Made by a program: the position numbers and the translations under genes. 64,000 bases of DNA from Gp1-AA122 sp035631655 (GTDB taxonomy: Bacteria; Acidobacteriota; Terriglobia; Terriglobales; Acidobacteriaceae), in assembly GCA_035631655.1 (NCBI GenBank), contig DASQIH010000101.1:1-64000 (forward strand). Direction: 5' to 3'. Under the pieces are notes generated by a model. The model was given only the letters and a program-made list of their open reading frames with translations, did not search any database and was not told the DNA's origin. How positions within the stretch are numbered: the stretch's first letter is position 1; each line of letters starts with the position of its first letter. Positions 8,672 through 16,896 of this stretch are shown piece after piece.

Positions 8672-9601
8672 TCATTGCAGCGCATGGTACAGCCCCTCAA
8701 TCAGATCCATGCCTCGTTGCAGAAGTTCATCGTCCGCTATCCCCTGCCGGGCCCAGCCGTTGAGCACTTGATCCAAACCTTGGCCTTCGGCGCGTCCGAA
8801 CTTCTCGTCACTCAGATCGGCGTCATGAATGCTCTGCGCGATGCGCTTCACTTTGGGGTCGCGGATGGCAAATTCCTTTCGAAGCGTCTCAAACGTGCAG
8901 TCCTCGCCCCGATGGCCGAAGCCTTGCGGGACAAACATGTCGAAGGGAATGGCGTCGGGATGGGCGCTCGGGTCGTTGGCAAAAAGGAAGCGCGCTTTGG
9001 GATCGATAAAGCGACGGATTAGCCAAGCCGAGGACACGCGATCAATGCCAGGGCGGGGGCGCGTGATCCAGGCGCGGTTTCGATATTCGCTCAGTTTGCC
9101 TTTGCCGTTGCGCGCGGCGTTGGTGCTGGGCTCGTCGGCTCGCGCCAACAAAGTTTCGACGCGGCTGCGCAGCGGGCTCTGGAAGAAATCAATCGCGGTG
9201 ATTTCCTGAAAACGCCGCCGCACGCGGCTTAATGCCGCCGACGAACGCCGGTTGGAAGAGACCGCCAGGACTTTTTTCAGCTCGCGATGCAGGAGTTCGT
9301 AATCGCGGGAGCGTGCTTCCAGAAAAATTTGCTGCAGTTTCTCGGGAGGGAGATCGTCGAAAGAATGCACCTGCACGACCGAAGCCTGACCCCGGTAATT
9401 GCGGATGGCGGCAGCCAGCCACTCGAGTCGCTCCTGGTTGGCGGCAGAATTCGGCAGAACGTAGCCGGAAGAGCGCAGCGCCACCGCACCGTAGCGCTGC
9501 AACTTGCGCCACACTTCTACGCGCTGGCTCGCGCGCTGTGCCGGAAGACTGAACACCAACAGAAGCCAAGGGGTGCCAGTGGACGGTTCCGTTACAGGCA
9601 T
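8672..9601 (-). CDS. chrB: ChrB chromate resistance protein, two-domain form
   Basis: A protein of 309 residues from the ATG at 9601 (MPVTEPSTG). The alternative ATG at 9619 overlaps the likely promoter. Residues about 10-115 form the ChrB N-terminal domain (WLLLVFSLPAQRASQRVEVW, later YGAVALRSSGYVLP). The ChrB C-terminal domain follows from about residue 175 (WITRPRPGIDRVSSAWLIRR). In Ochrobactrum/Cupriavidus-type systems ChrB is a chromate-responsive regulator of chrA. It is the first gene of the minus-strand cluster, as expected of an autoregulator. Confidence 0.9.
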   Translation of the reverse strand: MPVTEPSTGTPWLLLVFSLPAQRASQRVEVWRKLQRYGAVALRSSGYVLPNSAANQERLEWLAAAIRNYRGQASVVQVHSFDDLPPEKLQQIFLEARSRDYELLHRELKKVLAVSSNRRSSAALSRVRRRFQEITAIDFFQSPLRSRVETLLARADEPSTNAARNGKGKLSEYRNRAWITRPRPGIDRVSSAWLIRRFIDPKARFLFANDPSAHPDAIPFDMFVPQGFGHRGEDCTFETLRKEFAIRDPKVKRIAQSIHDADLSDEKFGRAEGQGLDQVLNGWARQGIADDELLQRGMDLIEGLYHALQ

Positions 9602-9610
9602 TTCATAAAT

Positions 9611-9637
9611 GTTATACATGTAACACTAACTTGGCAA
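9611..9637 (-). promoter_or_regulatory. probable promoter/operator of the chromate cluster
   Basis: On the minus strand TTGCCA (9637-9632) is followed after 15 bases by TATAAC (9616-9611). The spacer is 2 bases short of optimum, which can mark a regulated promoter. TGTTA and TAACA arms flank the -10 region (TGTTACATGTATAACA), giving a possible operator. Transcription would begin close to the ATG at 9601, with almost no leader. Read from sequence only. Confidence 0.45.
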
Positions 9638-9710
9638 CCTGGTGGTAGATGAGGCGGCGGGCGGACAGCGGATTCCTCGCTAGGGCTCGGAGTGACAAGA
9701 AGATCCAGGT

Positions 9711-10805
9711 CTACGAGTGTTGCAGTTTGCTGAGTGCCCAGGTTGCACTTTCGGCTACCACTGGATCGTCGTCAGTGGCAAGCCCCTGCAGCAGCGGAAC
9801 AAATTCTCGCTCTCCACTGTTGCCCATCGCGATGACAGCATTCCGGCGCAGGCCAGACAGCTTGGCTCGGCGTACCGGGGATCTTCGGAATGTGTTACGA
9901 AATTGCTCGGCGCTCATTTCAGCCAGCCACTCCAGCGCTGGATTCACCAGTTTCGGTCTGGGCTGAAATTCAGGAGCATCGGTCGCGAGTGCTCTGCGGT
10001 TCCACGGGCACACATCCTGGCAGATGTCGCAGCCAAAGATGTGGCGGCCCATATCGTCGCGCATCTCTTCCGGAATCGCGCCACGCTTCTCGATCGTGAG
10101 ATAGGAAATGCACCTGTTGGAGTCGAGTTGATAGGGAGCTATCAGTGCTTCTGTAGGACAGGCCTGAATGCAACGCGTGCAGGTACCGCATCGATCGGCC
10201 GCGGGAAGATCCGGGTCAAGCTCGAGGGAGGTCAGAATTACCCCGAGGAACAGCCACGAGCCCAACTTCTGATTGAGAATGCACGTATTCTTCCCGATCC
10301 AACCAACCCCGGCATATTTGGCGTAGACCCGTTCCACTAAGGGTCCGGTATCCACATAGCAGCGGGTCTGCAGGTTCTGCCCGCTCTGGGTACTCGGTAC
10401 TCGGTACTCGCTACTTACCAGCGCCTGTAAGTTCTGCTCGAGCATTCGCAGTCTTTTCATCACCTCTTCGTGGTAGTCTTCGCGGCTCCAGGCGTAGCGA
10501 GAAATCCAGCCCCGCTCGGGAGCGCGGAATTCTGTGGAATAGGGTTGCATGGTGTTGTAGTTGACGGCGCAGACGATGACGCTGCGCGCCCAGGGTGCGA
10601 CGTGCTGCAGGGAAGCGCGCTTCAACCGTCCGGCTTCATCACGCTCTTGCATGTATTTCATGTCTCCAGCGCGGCCGGCAGCAATCCACTCGGGAAAGCG
10701 GTCCAGTTCCGGAAAGTCCCGAACGCCGGCGACGCCTGCCAGGTCGAAACCAGCTTCTCGGGCGGCTTCTTTTACTAGGGCCGAGATTTCGTTGATGCGC
10801 GCCAT
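9711..10805 (-). CDS. queG: epoxyqueuosine reductase QueG
   Basis: A 364-residue cobalamin- and Fe-S-dependent enzyme that reduces epoxyqueuosine to queuosine in tRNA, the last step of queuosine synthesis. Two 4Fe-4S motifs are clear: CGTCTRCIQACPTEAL and CDICQDVCPWN. CYVDTGPLVERVYAKYAGVG is the family's cobalamin-domain signature. A HEAT-like C-terminal stretch ends the protein (GEREFVPLLQGLATDDDPVV). Residues about 131-142 (SSEYRVPSTQ...) are coded by a 7-bp tandem repeat lying in a loop just before the CYVDTG motif. No other queuosine gene is nearby. Confidence 0.93.
   Translation of the reverse strand: MARINEISALVKEAAREAGFDLAGVAGVRDFPELDRFPEWIAAGRAGDMKYMQERDEAGRLKRASLQHVAPWARSVIVCAVNYNTMQPYSTEFRAPERGWISRYAWSREDYHEEVMKRLRMLEQNLQALVSSEYRVPSTQSGQNLQTRCYVDTGPLVERVYAKYAGVGWIGKNTCILNQKLGSWLFLGVILTSLELDPDLPAADRCGTCTRCIQACPTEALIAPYQLDSNRCISYLTIEKRGAIPEEMRDDMGRHIFGCDICQDVCPWNRRALATDAPEFQPRPKLVNPALEWLAEMSAEQFRNTFRRSPVRRAKLSGLRRNAVIAMGNSGEREFVPLLQGLATDDDPVVAESATWALSKLQHS
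10389..10416. repeat. heptamer tandem repeat, GGTACTC family, inside queG
   Basis: Three exact GGTACTC units followed by the variant GCTACTT. It is translated in QueG as part of an EYRVPST-like insertion. Same family, opposite orientation, at 12537-12564; variant units at 25642-25676. Confidence 0.8.
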
Positions 10806-10816
10806 GAGTATTTCTT

Positions 10817-10942
10817 ACCGCAGAGATCGCAGAGAACGCCGAGAATAAGGATGAATATTGAAGGCTCTGAATGACTAACAGTAACTCCTCGTCCTCTCCA
10901 GAGAGCTAACTCAACTCTGCGAACTGAGCGCCCTCTGCGGTT
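10817..10942. repeat. CCGCAGAG-type inverted repeat element
   Basis: The left end reads ACCGCAGAGATCGCAGAGAA and the right end CTCTGCG...CCCTCTGCGGTT, so the ends are imperfect inverted repeats about 125 bases apart. It fills most of the 291-base gap between queG and the divergent gltD-like gene, which also must hold both promoters. No coding frame with good start or codon use is seen. Confidence 0.5.
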
Positions 10943-11096
10943 AAACGCCTTTTCCATTATCCCCCTTGTACATAGCTCACTGGAGCCTGTGATGGGGCTC
11001 ACAGCCTTAAGTAGCATCGGCAGGCATGCTGTAGCAGGGTGGGAATAGGGCTTTCCGGCCTGTTTCCTCGCGAAAACGCAGCCAGGAGGGGGCGCG

Positions 11097-12593
11097 ATGA
11101 TCAACCGTCGTCAGCGCTTCAAAATCGAGGCGGTCAAGCCGTCCAAACAGGACCCGCAGCAGCGCGTCCACAATTTCAACGAGGTCTCGCAGCCCTACAC
11201 GCCCGAGATGGCGATGCTGCAGGCCCAGCGCTGCCTGTACTGCGATCATGCCCCCTGTTCCAAAGGCTGCCCCCTGCATAACGATATACCGGCCGCCCTC
11301 TTCCTTCTTGGCCAGGGCGACTTCGTCGGCGCCGCCCTGAAATTCATGGAGACCTCCAATTTCCCCGATGTGTGCGGCCGCATTTGTCCCCAAGAAAAGC
11401 AGTGTGAAGGTTCCTGTGTAATCGCAAATCGCAACCCCGCCGTGTGTATCGGCAAGCTGGAAGCATTTGTTATCGATTACGTGCGCAAAAACTACGGCTA
11501 CCCCAAGCGCGAAAAGGCCGCCCCGACCGGCATGAAGGTTGCGGTGGTTGGTGCAGGTCCTGCGGGACTGGCTGTCGCGGAAGAACTCGCGGTCCGGGGC
11601 CACGAAGTCGTGGTCTATGACATGTGGCCTTATCCCGGCGGACTTCTGCTCTACGGCATTCCCGGTTTCAAGCTGAACAAAGACATCGTGTTCGGCAAAA
11701 TCCGCTACATGGAAGAGATGGGGATCAAGTTCATCTGCAACTTTCGGGTGGGAAAAGAGCATCCAGTGGAAGATTTCTTCCGCCAGGGCTTTGATCTGGT
11801 CTTCCTCGGATACGGCGCGGTCAAAGGCGGGGAGATGAAGATTCCCGGCGAGGATACGCTTAAGAACATCTATCAAGCCACCGAATATCTGGTGCGAGGC
11901 AATCTTCCTCCCGAGCTGTTGCCGGAAGTCTGGCGCAACCTTCCCGATCCCAAGCCCAACCATACCGGAGTCACAATTGTGATTGGCGGTGGTGACACGG
12001 CCATGGATTGCGTGCGCACAGCGCGCCGTCTGAATCCCGACGCCAAGGTCTACTGCGTTTACCGCCGCAGTGAAGTCGAGATGCCAGGACGCTACGAAGA
12101 GCGTGTCAATGCGGTCGAAGAAGGTGTGCAGTTTGAATGGCTCACCGCGCCGGTGAAGTTCATCGGCGACGAACAAGGGAAAGTTGTAGCCGCAGAGTGT
12201 ATTCGCATGCGACTCGGTGCGCCTGATGCCAAGGGCCGACGTTCCCCAGTTCCTATTGAAGGCTCCAACTACGTGGTTAACTGCGACACCGTCGCGCTCG
12301 CCATCGGTTACAGTCCCGAGACGGATATCCCCGAGACGACTCCCCACCTGAAAACCACCAAGTGGGGATCTATTGTGGTCGAGAGTGAAGAGACCGGCCT
12401 TACCTCACGGGAGGACCTCTACGCCGCCGGCGATAACGTGAGGGGTGCGGATTTGGTCGTGACCGCCGTAGCCGCCGCCCGCAAGGCTGCTTTCACCATG
12501 CATTCGAAACTACTCGCGATGCGGGAGAAGAAGTGCCGAGTAGCGAGTACCGAGTACCGAGTCGGAACAATCGGAAATGGGCCAGCATTATAA
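11097..12593 (+). CDS. GltD-like NAD(P)-dependent oxidoreductase (glutamate synthase small-subunit family)
   Basis: A 498-residue protein of the glutamate synthase beta-subunit/NfnB family. The N-terminal part has a two-cluster Fe-S fold: CLYCDHAPCSKGCPLHNDIP and CGRICPQEKQCEGSC. GAGPAGLAVAEEL (about residue 150) is the FAD-binding Rossmann motif and GGGDTAMDC (about 300) the NADPH-binding one; AAGDNVRGADLVVTAVAAAR closes the FAD domain. No glutamate synthase large subunit lies beside it, so it may pair with a distant GltB, act as a homotetrameric synthase, or be another electron-bifurcating subunit. The last ~15 residues (VASTEYRVGT...) come from a heptamer repeat and look like an accidental extension. 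Confidence 0.87.
   Translation: MINRRQRFKIEAVKPSKQDPQQRVHNFNEVSQPYTPEMAMLQAQRCLYCDHAPCSKGCPLHNDIPAALFLLGQGDFVGAALKFMETSNFPDVCGRICPQEKQCEGSCVIANRNPAVCIGKLEAFVIDYVRKNYGYPKREKAAPTGMKVAVVGAGPAGLAVAEELAVRGHEVVVYDMWPYPGGLLLYGIPGFKLNKDIVFGKIRYMEEMGIKFICNFRVGKEHPVEDFFRQGFDLVFLGYGAVKGGEMKIPGEDTLKNIYQATEYLVRGNLPPELLPEVWRNLPDPKPNHTGVTIVIGGGDTAMDCVRTARRLNPDAKVYCVYRRSEVEMPGRYEERVNAVEEGVQFEWLTAPVKFIGDEQGKVVAAECIRMRLGAPDAKGRRSPVPIEGSNYVVNCDTVALAIGYSPETDIPETTPHLKTTKWGSIVVESEETGLTSREDLYAAGDNVRGADLVVTAVAAARKAAFTMHSKLLAMREKKCRVASTEYRVGTIGNGPAL
12537..12564. repeat. heptamer tandem repeat, GAGTACC family, at the end of the gltD-like gene
   Basis: Units are CGAGTAG, CGAGTAC, CGAGTAC, CGAGTCG. It is the reverse complement of the queG repeat family and is translated as the C-terminal STEYRVG tail. 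The next gene begins 13 bases behind it. Confidence 0.8.
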
Positions 12594-12855
12594 GGACTTG
12601 GTTGCGTGGCAGAAGGCTATGGACCTGGTGAGCGCGGTTTACCAGGCCACAGAGAGCTTCCCGAAGCGCGAGACCTACAGCCTATGCGATCAAATTCGTC
12701 GCGCGGCTGTTTCAATACCCAGCAACATCGCCGAAGGGCAAGCTCACTTTAACCGACGCGAGTTCCTTCACTTCCTGCGTCACGCATGTGGTTCCCTCGG
12801 CGAACTGGAAACTCAGCTCTTGATAGCTCAACGGCTGCAATACCTCGGCGGCTGA
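12577..12855 (+). CDS. four-helix bundle protein (S23 family), C-terminally shortened
   Basis: A 92-residue protein that matches the 23S rRNA intervening-sequence/four-helix bundle family: LVAWQKAMDLVSAVYQATES, then IRRAAVSIPSNIAEG (the family signature) and FLHFLRHACGSLGELETQLL. Members usually run to about 115-125 residues; this one stops at QYLGG, losing most of the fourth helix. It overlaps the end of the gltD-like gene by 17 bases. Despite the family name, members are common outside rRNA genes; the function is not established. The shortening may mean it is no longer functional. Confidence 0.7.
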   Translation: MGQHYKDLVAWQKAMDLVSAVYQATESFPKRETYSLCDQIRRAAVSIPSNIAEGQAHFNRREFLHFLRHACGSLGELETQLLIAQRLQYLGG

Positions 12856-12900
12856 AGCCTCTCTCGGAACGACAAGAATCCGCAAGAAAAAGGCAGCCGG

Positions 12901-13176
12901 TTAGATCCCCAACTTCTTGACTTCCTCGTTGTAGTACTTGCGGTACAGGATGTCCCATTCCTGGCTGCCTTCGAGGATTGTGCGTTTCTGGGTTTCGATT
13001 TTCTGGCGGGCAGCGGCGTCGATCTTGGCTTCCTGGTTGAGCAACTCTTCTATCAGCCGGCGAACTTCGAGGCGAATCGTGTTCCGGTCCTCGAGAAAGT
13101 CCACCTCATTCATTTCGGCGAGAGCGTCCGTGACCACGTGTGCAACCTTATTGACCTTGTCACGGTTGACTCTCAC
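12901..13176 (-). CDS. DUF507 protein
   Basis: A 91-residue DUF507 protein beginning with GTG at 13176, overlapping the upstream DUF507 gene by four bases (GTGA), so translation is probably coupled. It is charged and mostly helical (RVNRDKVNKVAHVVTDALAE, then RLIEELLNQEAKIDAAARQK), with a conserved aromatic end (WDILYRKYYNEEVKKLGI). DUF507 genes come in such pairs in acidobacteria and some other phyla; the function is unknown. Confidence 0.85.
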   Translation of the reverse strand: MRVNRDKVNKVAHVVTDALAEMNEVDFLEDRNTIRLEVRRLIEELLNQEAKIDAAARQKIETQKRTILEGSQEWDILYRKYYNEEVKKLGI

Positions 13177-13451
13177 AGCACCGCCTTGTACTTGCGCACC
13201 AGTTCGTTTTTCACCTTCTTGAACATTTCCTGGTAGTTGGCGCCGGTCTTGCGCATTTCTTCCGAGTACGCCTCCAGGATCACGCGGACCTCGTCATTGA
13301 TGCGGTCTTCCAGGGCAAACTCTTCCAGCATGGCGCTGTGCACCCGCTCAGTCACCGCGGCCGGATTCTTGGTCTCGATGAACTCGCCGGAAATAAGTTT
13401 TTTGCTGACTTCGCGGGCCAGATAGCCCACATATTCTTTCGACAGAAGCAT
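13173..13451 (-). CDS. DUF507 protein, first of the pair
   Basis: The start used is the ATG at 13451 (MLLSKEYVGYLAREVSKKLI), the normal family start; a GTG 14 codons upstream is possible. The 92-residue product has the DUF507 pattern, with LAREVSKKLISGE in the first helix and ALEDRINDEVRVILEAYSEE in the centre, ending in KKVKNELVRKYKAVL. It is about 30% like its downstream neighbour by eye and probably forms a complex with it. No function is known. Confidence 0.83.
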   Translation of the reverse strand: MLLSKEYVGYLAREVSKKLISGEFIETKNPAAVTERVHSAMLEEFALEDRINDEVRVILEAYSEEMRKTGANYQEMFKKVKNELVRKYKAVL

Positions 13452-13639
13452 AGGGCGGATCGGTTTGCGTTTGTGAAACAGATAGTCTAGCACAGGGAGG
13501 ATTCAGCACTCAGTAGCCAGCCTGCTCGCACCTGCTCGCAGCGCCACAGCTCTGCGTCGCCGAATGCTTGCTGCCGAGTTCCGCTGCTAGTCGCTCCCTC
13601 CCCAAAAGGCTTACAATGCATGGTTAAGCAGAGTTCAAA

Positions 13640-14110
13640 ATGCCTTCTGACGATCTGACCGGGCTCAAAGACGACATGGTCGCCTTCATTGAAGGCCACG
13701 GCATGCGCCGCTTTCACGGCTTCGTGAATTACGAGGAAGTACAGTGCATCTCGTGGGACTCGGACGATGATCCTGACGGCTGGAAAAAGTTTGTCGAACT
13801 GGCCAAGGAATCGGGCGCGCCCTTTCTCACCATGCATGATTGGGTGCTGGAGCGTGATGAACTCGATGACCTGCTGAAGCGCCTCAGTAACGCCCAGTTC
13901 ACCAACGACGACGATTTGGAAGATGCCCGTTGGCTGCGCGCCTACATCGGCAAGACTGGCTTCGTGCAACTCGGCTGGCCCTACCAGGGTTCGGTAATGC
14001 TGTACGAGACCAACACCGAGTGGTACGACCGCTACCAGCGCCTGCTCGAACTCTCGGAAGACTTTGGCGGCATTCCTATCGATGAATCTGACCAGGATGA
14101 CGAACACTAG
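13640..14110 (+). CDS. acidic conserved protein of unknown function
   Basis: A 156-residue soluble, very acidic protein. It is rich in Trp and Asp (ISWDSDDDPDGWKKFVELAK; VLERDELDDLLKRL; YETNTEWYDRYQRLLE) and ends in a disordered acidic tail (DESDQDDEH). The pattern recalls small regulatory RraB-like folds, but I see no decisive motif and do not assign it. It lies 2 bases ahead of recJ on the same strand, so the two are almost certainly co-transcribed. TACAAT at 13612-13617 is a possible -10 box. Confidence 0.75.
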   Translation: MPSDDLTGLKDDMVAFIEGHGMRRFHGFVNYEEVQCISWDSDDDPDGWKKFVELAKESGAPFLTMHDWVLERDELDDLLKRLSNAQFTNDDDLEDARWLRAYIGKTGFVQLGWPYQGSVMLYETNTEWYDRYQRLLELSEDFGGIPIDESDQDDEH

Positions 14111-14112
14111 CC

Positions 14113-15978
14113 GTGCGCTGGAATTTACTTTCCGCTGAATCGGCCCCGATTCAAAGTCTTGCGCAGGCGTTGAAGGCGAATCCCTCTCTTTGCCTCAAAG
14201 GTGACGCGGCATCCACCGTAGCCCGGCTGCTCGTGATGCGGGAAATCGCTGATCCGGAGGCGGCCGCGCATTTTCTGGCACCCTCACTTCAGCATTTGCA
14301 CTCACCTTATGTGATGACCGGCATGCAGGCGGCGGTGGATCGTCTGGCGGCGGCCATTGCGCGCAAGGAAGGCATCCTCATCTACGGCGATTACGATGTC
14401 GACGGCACCACCGCCATCGTGATCCTTAAGACCGCCATCGAACTCTGCGGCGGGTCGGCAGACTTCCATGTTCCGCACCGCATCCGCGAAGGCTATGGCA
14501 TGAAGGACGACGTGATCGAGCGTGCCGCTGCGTCTGGCGTGCGTCTGATCATCTCGGTGGATACGGGTATTCGGGCGTTTGCGGCTGCCGACACCGCTCG
14601 CCGCTTGGGTGTGGACCTGATCGTTACCGACCACCACCTGCCCGGTCATGATGGCCTGCCTTCCGCCTTCGCTGTACTAAATCCCAACCAGCCCGGGTGC
14701 GAGTATCCCTGTAAGGCGCTGTGCGGATGTGGCGTGGCGTTCAAGCTTGCTCAAGCGCTTATGGAGAAGCTGCTTGATCGTCCCGACCAGACGCGCCTGC
14801 TGATGTCTTTCATGAAGGTGGTTGCCATTGCAACCATAGCGGACGCCGTTCCGCTCACCGGAGAAAACCGGGTATTCGCCAAGCTCGGGTTGGAAGCGCT
14901 GCGCGCGCCGGTGAGCCCTGGTCTGAAAGCCTTGTTGGAAGTGGCGGAACTCGGGGCCGGGCGACCGTTAACTTCGGGAGAAGTGGGCTTTCGCATTGCT
15001 CCCCGTCTCAATGCTGCCGGCCGGATGGATGTTGCCCGCGATGTTGTCGAACTTTTCAGTGTAAAAGATGCCACACGAGCTCATGAAATTGCAGGTCGCC
15101 TGAACCAGCTCAATGGGGAACGTCAGGAAGAAGAGAGGCGCATTCTCGAGGAAGTTGAGAATCGTTTCCAGCAGGATCCGGCCCTGCGCGAGGCATTCTG
15201 TATCGTAGTCGATGGGGATGGCTGGCACCGGGGCGTGATCGGAATTACCGCGACGCGAGTGGCTGAGCGCTATGGACGGCCGACGCTGGTTGTATCGCGC
15301 GAGGGAGAGGAAGCTCATGGTTCCGGGCGTTCCATTCGCGCCTTCCACCTGCTCAATGCCCTGGAATCCTGCGCCACCCTGTTCGATAGATATGGGGGGC
15401 ACGCTCACGCGGTGGGCTTCGCGCTGCCTGCGGCTCGAATCGGTGAGTTACGCACTCATCTGGAAACTTACGCACGGTCACGGCTGAGTCCTGCAGATCT
15501 CGAACCGGCACTCGACCTGGACGCCGAGATTACGCTCGACCAGGTTACGCCCGAGCTGTTGGAGGCGCTGCGGCGCCTGGAACCGTTCGGAATGGGTAAC
15601 CCCATGCCGGTGTTCGCCGCGCGTTCGGCTCGCCTGCTGCAGCCGCCCCGCATCATGAACGAAAAACACATCAAGCTGAAGCTCGGCGCTCCTGACAGTC
15701 AAAAGCCGCTAACCTCGAACTCCAGCTGGCGGCGCTCCGTGACCCACGAAGCCTTGGGCTGGCGCTTGGCCGAACGTACTCAGAAAGAGCAACTCCTGCC
15801 CGGCGACAAGTTGGATATCGCGTTTACGATCGGGTATAACGACCATCCCGATTTCGGCGGTCTCGAACTGACTCTATGTGATTTCGTCAGAAGCGGAACG
15901 CCGGCCGGGGTTGGAGACACATCGTGCGATGGGGTAAACCTGGATTCTTCGGGGCAAAAGCCGCTTCGGAATAACTAG
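14113..15978 (+). CDS. recJ: single-stranded-DNA-specific exonuclease RecJ
   Basis: A 621-residue 5'-3' exonuclease used in recombination and mismatch repair. It starts with GTG at 14113. The DHH phosphoesterase motifs are intact: YGDYDVDGTTA (motif I), SVDTG (motif II) and VTDHHLPG (the DHH motif). AGRMDVARDVVELF and the DHHA1 element GSGRSIRAFHLLNALE ... GGHAHAVGFAL follow; a C-terminal OB-fold region (DLDAEITLDQV onwards) completes the usual architecture. The tail after about residue 600 is Ser/Gly-rich. Confidence 0.95.
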   Translation: MRWNLLSAESAPIQSLAQALKANPSLCLKGDAASTVARLLVMREIADPEAAAHFLAPSLQHLHSPYVMTGMQAAVDRLAAAIARKEGILIYGDYDVDGTTAIVILKTAIELCGGSADFHVPHRIREGYGMKDDVIERAAASGVRLIISVDTGIRAFAAADTARRLGVDLIVTDHHLPGHDGLPSAFAVLNPNQPGCEYPCKALCGCGVAFKLAQALMEKLLDRPDQTRLLMSFMKVVAIATIADAVPLTGENRVFAKLGLEALRAPVSPGLKALLEVAELGAGRPLTSGEVGFRIAPRLNAAGRMDVARDVVELFSVKDATRAHEIAGRLNQLNGERQEEERRILEEVENRFQQDPALREAFCIVVDGDGWHRGVIGITATRVAERYGRPTLVVSREGEEAHGSGRSIRAFHLLNALESCATLFDRYGGHAHAVGFALPAARIGELRTHLETYARSRLSPADLEPALDLDAEITLDQVTPELLEALRRLEPFGMGNPMPVFAARSARLLQPPRIMNEKHIKLKLGAPDSQKPLTSNSSWRRSVTHEALGWRLAERTQKEQLLPGDKLDIAFTIGYNDHPDFGGLELTLCDFVRSGTPAGVGDTSCDGVNLDSSGQKPLRNN

Positions 15979-16188
15979 AATCGTTAAGGGCGCAGCTGAG
16001 ACTACGTGCTTCTAATTAACGCCGGAATAGCTCCTCCTGACTGTCTGCAGTCTAAGAAACGCAAAGGGCACACAAGGTTCGCCCTTGCTGCAAGAGCGTG
16101 ATTAGTGCTCCTGATCCAGGTGCGGATTCACCTCCGATCCAAACCTGGTAACGCCGATGTTGTACCGCCGTTCCGGCAGCCGTCGTGC

Positions 16189-16228
16189 GGCATCTGGGCC
16201 TCGGCTCTAGGACGGCCGACCGGATGCC
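16189..16228. terminator. long stem-loop between convergent recJ and BON genes
   Basis: GGCATCTGG (16189-16197) pairs with CCGGATGCC (16220-16228) with one G-U, and an inner TCGGC/GCCGA stem extends it. It stands 3 bases from the stop of the BON gene and between two convergent genes, where a two-way terminator is expected. It lacks a T-run. Confidence 0.4.
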
Positions 16229-16230
16229 AG

Positions 16231-16752
16231 TTAGCGATTTACCTCGATCTCATTCAGCACTTGCTGCACGTTGGGGATATTGGCCGCGATCTCCTGGGCC
16301 ACCTGGCGTTGCCGCTGATCTTTTACGGAACCCTTAAGCGTGAGCACGCCGTTCTTGGCCTTGAATCGAATGTGCTCTTTATCGAGCCCCGTAGTGACTA
16401 GGGCGGCCTTGTAATTCTTCTCGATGGCCTCATCCTGGCTGGAGGCGATGGTTCTCGCTTGCGATTCTGCTCCCACCGGCTCGACGCTGATCTGGTTCGC
16501 GATGATGCGATTGCCGGCGGCCGCCTGGGCTACTTCAGCGGCCTGTTGCTTGGCATTCTCCGAGTGAACTTTGCCGCCCAGCGTGATGGTGTTCTTGTCG
16601 CGGTCTTCATCCACAGTGACACCCTTCAGATCAACCTGCTCCAGAGCTTTCTTCACGCTGTCCTTGTAGGAGACGTTGTTCGACCGGCTAGAACAGGCCA
16701 CACCTAGAAGTAATGCCAATACGGCTAAAAGGGTGAGGTTAGCGGTTTTCAT
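16231..16752 (-). CDS. BON-domain lipoprotein
   Basis: A 173-residue envelope protein. The signal peptide ends in a lipobox (LLLGVAC, Cys20), so it should be a lipoprotein. Two BON domains follow, about residues 28-95 (YKDSVKKALEQVDLKGVTVD ... ITLGGKVHSENAKQQA) and 105-173 (LTLKGSVKDQRQRQVAQEIA ... QQVLNEIEVNR). BON domains bind phospholipid surfaces; OsmY and DolP are known relatives that support envelope integrity and osmotic stress tolerance. The gene stands alone. Confidence 0.88.
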   Translation of the reverse strand: MKTANLTLLAVLALLLGVACSSRSNNVSYKDSVKKALEQVDLKGVTVDEDRDKNTITLGGKVHSENAKQQAAEVAQAAAGNRIIANQISVEPVGAESQARTIASSQDEAIEKNYKAALVTTGLDKEHIRFKAKNGVLTLKGSVKDQRQRQVAQEIAANIPNVQQVLNEIEVNR

Positions 16753-16896
16753 AGTCGGCTCCTCGGCATCGGAAAACTCAGCCTAGCTTAGGAGGAGGGC
16801 TATTCGGGTTCTATAAGGTTGTTGCTGTAGCGACAGCGAGGTCGGAACCTTACCCAGGCTGCTTTTCACAGGGTTGCAGCCAAGGGTTTTACTAGG

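Noticed and set aside
11007..12347. A 446-codon open frame on the minus strand
   Set aside because: It lies opposite the GltD-like gene, whose Fe-S, FAD and NADPH motifs are unambiguous. The minus frame has no recognisable motif and arises from high GC.
12577..12855. 23S rRNA intervening sequence
   Set aside because: The protein belongs to the same family, but there is no rRNA gene here and such genes occur alone in acidobacteria.
13640..14110. RNase E inhibitor RraB
   Set aside because: The acidic, short shape is similar but no diagnostic motif could be confirmed by eye.
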